Source of the DNA: Desulfobacteraceae bacterium
GTDB taxonomy: Bacteria > Desulfobacterota > Desulfobacteria > Desulfobacterales > UBA5616
Assembly: GCA_013791935.1 (NCBI GenBank)
Contig: VMSV01000150.1
Coordinates: 1 to 64,000 of the forward strand
Direction of reading: 5' to 3'
DNA length: 64,000 nucleotides
Shown here: positions 61,508 to 64,000 of the stretch, one piece after another
Layout of the letters: each line of letters opens with the position of its first letter
Position numbering within the stretch: position 1 is the first letter of the stretch
Made by a program: the position numbers and the translations under genes
Notes under the pieces: model-generated
Told to the model about the DNA's origin: nothing
Seen by the model: only the letters and a program-made list of their open reading frames with translations
Database searches by the model: none

Positions 61508-62520
61508 GTTGATTCTCCTTTGACCCTGACCTCAGGGTTGATGGCCCCCCCTCAAGTGAAGCCCGCTCCAGCGGTGCAGGTATAGCAATGGTCACCCACG
61601 GCGATGGGGAGCCCTTCCTCCGGCGGCCCGGGCATTTCGGAGACGTGCGTCCTTTGTGCGCCCAGGTGGAGCCCCCTGGACAGATTGAAGTCGCAGTCAT
61701 GAAGAACCCCATCCCAAGAAACGGAAACCAGGGATCTGCACATGAGACCTTCAACCGTGCAGGAATTAAACCCCGATGATAGTCTTTCGAGGTAGGCTTC
61801 CAGGTTGCCCTTTTCGTCAAGCCAGTTTCGAAAACGCCCCAAAGGCGCATTGGCAAAAGCATAGAGGTTATTAAAAACAATACCCCACTTTTTCAGAAGC
61901 ACCTCACGAAATCTCTTTTCCAGCTGGTCCTGGGAGCCGGGCAGAAAAGCCCCGGCCGGATTGGAAACCAAATCCAGTGTCAACCGTGTTTCAGGATTCC
62001 CATACCCCAGGGCATTGAGCTTCAAAAGGGTATCGACACTCTTTCTGAAAATACCATTTCCTCTTTGGGCATCTGCCTGGGCTTCATTCAAAGAGGGGAA
62101 AGAGGCCACAATGCCCACGCTCTTTTCTTTCAGCAGCCTGATTAAGTCATGCCTTTTCCCATCGCTTAAGACACTCAAATTCGAGCGGAACGTTATCCTT
62201 GGGGCTTGTGGAAAAAGTCCTTCGATGAGCTTGACGATATTCGGGTTCAGCTCCGGGGCCCCGCCTGTGATATCGATGGCTTCGAACCGGCTTCGATCTG
62301 CGTAGGCGATGATATCATCCATCGTCTCCGAGTCCATATTCTCTTTTCGGTCAGGCCCTGCGCTTAAATGACAATGGCGACACCTCTGATTACAGAGAAG
62401 CCCCACATTGACTTGCAGGGCGGTTGTCTTCTTCCGGGAAAGAACAAGGCCATGGTTGGCCAGGGTCTGGCGGAACGTTTCCGGTGGCCTTATTTGCTCC
62501 CAAGGATAAGCAGCATTCAT
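61504..62520 (-). CDS. arsS: Radical SAM ArsS, probable selenoprotein (UGA at 61552-61554)
   Basis: Arsenosugar biosynthesis-type radical SAM protein. The 4Fe-4S/SAM cysteines are C43, C47 and C50 (CNQRCRHCH), with ITGGAPELNPN next. The C-terminal Cys-rich part has DHCYTCTAGAGFT, where a TGA occurs. Family members continue with a Cys at that place (GAGSSCGG-like), and here translation past the TGA gives GGAINPEVRVKGEST and ends in a TGA that overlaps the next gene as GTGA. A hairpin with an AGGU loop starts 13 bases after the TGA. So UGA probably encodes Sec323 in a 338-residue protein. The ATG at 62520 has AGAGGTGA upstream; the frame is open further to 62619. Confidence 0.88.
61523..61538 (-). 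promoter_or_regulatory. Putative bacterial SECIS hairpin
   Basis: On the mRNA, ACCCUG pairs with CAGGGU around an AGGU tetraloop, beginning 13 bases after the in-frame UGA of arsS. Bacterial SECIS elements lie directly downstream of the UGA with a GGU-type apical loop, as in E. coli fdhF. Folding was done by eye. Confidence 0.7.
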
Positions 62521-62536
62521 CTTCTGGATCACCTCT

Positions 62537-62872
62537 TTACATGGAAAGCTTTTGAGCGATATTGCGCATTTGCACCCCGTGAACCAGGGAAGCTCCCCCT
62601 CGAATGGCCGTTGCCACATGAATGGCCTCGGTCATCTCTTCCAGGTTGGAGCCTTTCTCCAGGCAGGCCCGGGTATAGGCGTCAATGCAGTAAGGGCATT
62701 GAACGGCATGGGCGACGGAAAGCGCGATCAGGGTTTTCTCCCGCTCGGTGAGCGCTCCTTCAGCAAATACCGCGTTATAGTAGTCAAAGAACTTTTGTGC
62801 CAGGTCAGGTGCCTGTTGCCCGATTTCTGAAAACTTGGGTAGGTCTTCCGGCTTGTAATAGGTTTCCATCAT
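62537..62872 (-). CDS. AhpD-like (carboxymuconolactone decarboxylase) protein, arsenosugar-associated
   Basis: A 111-residue AhpD-fold protein with the redox motif CPYC in AVQCPYCIDAYTRACLEKG and the helical core LTEREKTLIALSVAHA. Small AhpD-like proteins are typical partners of ArsS radical SAM proteins. The frame is open to 62962, but the ATG pair at 62872 fits the family N-terminus (ETYYKPEDLPKF). It lies 16 bases before arsS. The role in the pathway is not known; it may be a thiol-dependent reductase or peroxidase. Confidence 0.85.
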   Translation of the reverse strand: MMETYYKPEDLPKFSEIGQQAPDLAQKFFDYYNAVFAEGALTEREKTLIALSVAHAVQCPYCIDAYTRACLEKGSNLEEMTEAIHVATAIRGGASLVHGVQMRNIAQKLSM

Positions 62873-62946
62873 CAATCTCTTTGAACTCCTTTCTTGAACA
62901 GGTTTTTTTGTTTTAAAAGCTTTAGAAGAAAGCCGGTCTTCTTCTT

Positions 62947-64000
62947 TCATTCTTCTCCGCACGCCCTCCCTTTGAGGTGAAAGAAAAACTTGAGCCCTTT
63001 CCTGATTTTATCTGAAAAAATCTTCGGGGAAAAATAGGTTCCCGCCACACGCTTGTTGATCTCTCCCAGGGTGGGATACGGGTGGACGGCGGAAGCCAGG
63101 GTGGACAGCTTCACTTTGCCGTTGAGCACAGCCACCCACTCATTGATCAGTTCCCCGGCGTGGGGTCCCAGGATCTGAATGCCCACGGGTTTTTCATCAT
63201 CATTCAGAATCATTTTGATCTTGCCTGCCGTGTTTCCTTCGGCCAGGCTTCGGTCGTTGTCCCTGAAAGCTTCCGTAACCACCGAGTAGTGTATCCCGGC
63301 TTCCTTGGCGGCTTTTTCATTCATCCCGATACTGGCCAGTTCAGGGTCGGTATAGGTGCACCACGGCAAAAAAGTATAGTCGGCCTTTCGGGGAAGATGA
63401 AAGATGGCGTTGCTCACCACAATGCCCCCTTCATATCCTGCGGCATGGGTGAACTGAAAAGCCCCGGTGATATCCCCGGCCGCATAAATATGCTTCCGGG
63501 TGGTTCGCATTCGGGCATCCACTCGAATGCCTTTCCGATTAAACTCAACGCCGATGCCGTCCAGGTTCAGACCGTTCACATTGGGCGCACGACCCATGGC
63601 CACCAGAATCTGTTCCGCAAAAAGGGAGGAGATTTTGCCCTCCTTGGTCTGGATGCGTACTTCTTTCCCTCGGCCGGAATCCCTCACCTCAAGAACCGAA
63701 CTGTTGAGGTGAAACACAACCCCCTCGGATTCAAGTACTTCCATGATGCCATCGGCCATGTCCTTGTCTTCTTTGGTGAGAATCTGATTGCTTCTTTGAA
63801 CCACGGATACCTTTGTGCCCAGTCGGGAGAAAGCCTGGGCCATTTCAATGGCAATGGGTCCGGCGCCCAGAATCACCATGGATTCGGGAAGAGCATCCAG
63901 GGAAAAAATCTCCTTGTTGGTGAGATAGGGGGTTTTGTCCAACCCTGGAATGGAGGGCCTTTCGGGGGATGAGCCTCCGGCGATAACCCAGGTCTTTGCA
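62947..64000 (-). CDS. FAD-dependent pyridine nucleotide-disulfide oxidoreductase, 5' end beyond window
   Basis: The frame is open to the right edge, so the N-terminus with the FAD site and any CxxxxC pair is missing. The visible part has the NAD(P) site MVILGAGPIAIEMAQAFSRL, the FAD-binding IYAAGDITGAFQFTH, and the dimerisation part with YTDPELASIGMNEKAA and VHPYPTLGEI, as in mercuric reductase and dihydrolipoamide dehydrogenase relatives. It is upstream of ahpD-like, arsS and TVP38 genes, a grouping often seen together. A role in redox supply for arsenic or sulfur chemistry is plausible. Confidence 0.88.
   Translation of the reverse strand, partial: AKTWVIAGGSSPERPSIPGLDKTPYLTNKEIFSLDALPESMVILGAGPIAIEMAQAFSRLGTKVSVVQRSNQILTKEDKDMADGIMEVLESEGVVFHLNSSVLEVRDSGRGKEVRIQTKEGKISSLFAEQILVAMGRAPNVNGLNLDGIGVEFNRKGIRVDARMRTTRKHIYAAGDITGAFQFTHAAGYEGGIVVSNAIFHLPRKADYTFLPWCTYTDPELASIGMNEKAAKEAGIHYSVVTEAFRDNDRSLAEGNTAGKIKMILNDDEKPVGIQILGPHAGELINEWVAVLNGKVKLSTLASAVHPYPTLGEINKRVAGTYFSPKIFSDKIRKGLKFFFHLKGRACGEE

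Noticed and set aside
61552-61554. Ordinary stop codon ending arsS
   Set aside because: The conserved Cys position, downstream GG, overlap with the next gene and a SECIS-like hairpin favour selenocysteine; a true stop would remove the conserved C-terminus.
60902-61585. Plus-strand frame of 227 codons
   Set aside because: Antisense to the TVP38/TMEM64 gene and the end of arsS; no support of its own.

Overview
The window reads as a chromosomal segment of a Gram-negative, anaerobic, probably sulfate-reducing member of the Desulfobacterota (Desulfobacterales-like). Several things point that way. The adenylate kinase carries the Cys-X5-His-X15-Cys-X2-Cys LID known from Desulfovibrio gigas. Iron-sulfur proteins and ferredoxin-dependent enzymes are dense. 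There is a four-subunit 2-oxoacid:ferredoxin oxidoreductase, an F420-hydrogenase-beta-like protein, a probable selenoprotein, and outer-membrane proteins. No phage or plasmid backbone is seen. All names rest on motifs and family knowledge; no database search was possible.

Layout. (1) 1-10342, minus strand: type IV pilus tip and minor-pilin genes in two similar sets (pilV-pilW-pilX-fimT, and fimT-pilW-pilV-pilX-pilY1). A cyclic-nucleotide-binding/PilZ protein lies between them and a heptanucleotide repeat array lies inside the first set. PilY1 runs off the left edge and carries three golvesin-like domains. (2) 10513-24887, minus strand: core genes in two runs, rho-rpmE-prfA-prmC and rpsB-tsf-pyrH-frr-uppS-cdsA-dxr-rseP-purL-purQ. 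(3) 25455-31299, plus strand: a CCA-adding/poly(A) polymerase-type gene, adk, rpsU, folC, tRNA-Arg(CCG) and a chemoreceptor with a periplasmic zinc-binding (CZB) domain. (4) 31417-42672, minus strand: a TetR regulator followed by a tight run of about 13 genes. These include an FrhB-like protein, an Old Yellow Enzyme, four nitroreductases (two fused to ferredoxin domains), Fe-S proteins, an Fe-S aldo/keto reductase, an SDR and an RNase H-like protein. Two copies of a palindromic operator flank tetR. (5) 42926-47290: ilvE diverging from a gamma-delta-alpha-beta 2-oxoacid:ferredoxin oxidoreductase operon, then a MITE-like element and an outer-membrane beta-barrel gene. (6) 48704-60770, plus strand: an exported-protein locus with five related secreted proteins of unknown function, one carrying a large TPR plus Ser/Thr/Pro insertion. 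It ends in a PA2779-type membrane peptide precursor, a C39-like peptidase and a TPR lipoprotein. This is the best candidate for a little-described system. (7) 60779-64000, minus strand: an arsenosugar-type cluster (FAD oxidoreductase, AhpD-like protein, radical SAM ArsS, TVP38/TMEM64 membrane protein). The ArsS stop codon is very probably a selenocysteine codon.

How the parts work together. Region 1 makes the tip complex and priming pilins of a type IV pilus, possibly tuned by second messengers through the cNMP/PilZ protein. Region 2 couples translation, envelope precursor synthesis and purine synthesis, as in many bacteria. Region 4 looks like an inducible flavin/Fe-S reduction pathway for an unidentified substrate. 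Region 5 links branched-chain amino acids to ferredoxin. In region 6 the peptidase, the small membrane precursor and the large secreted paralogues probably act together at or outside the inner membrane.
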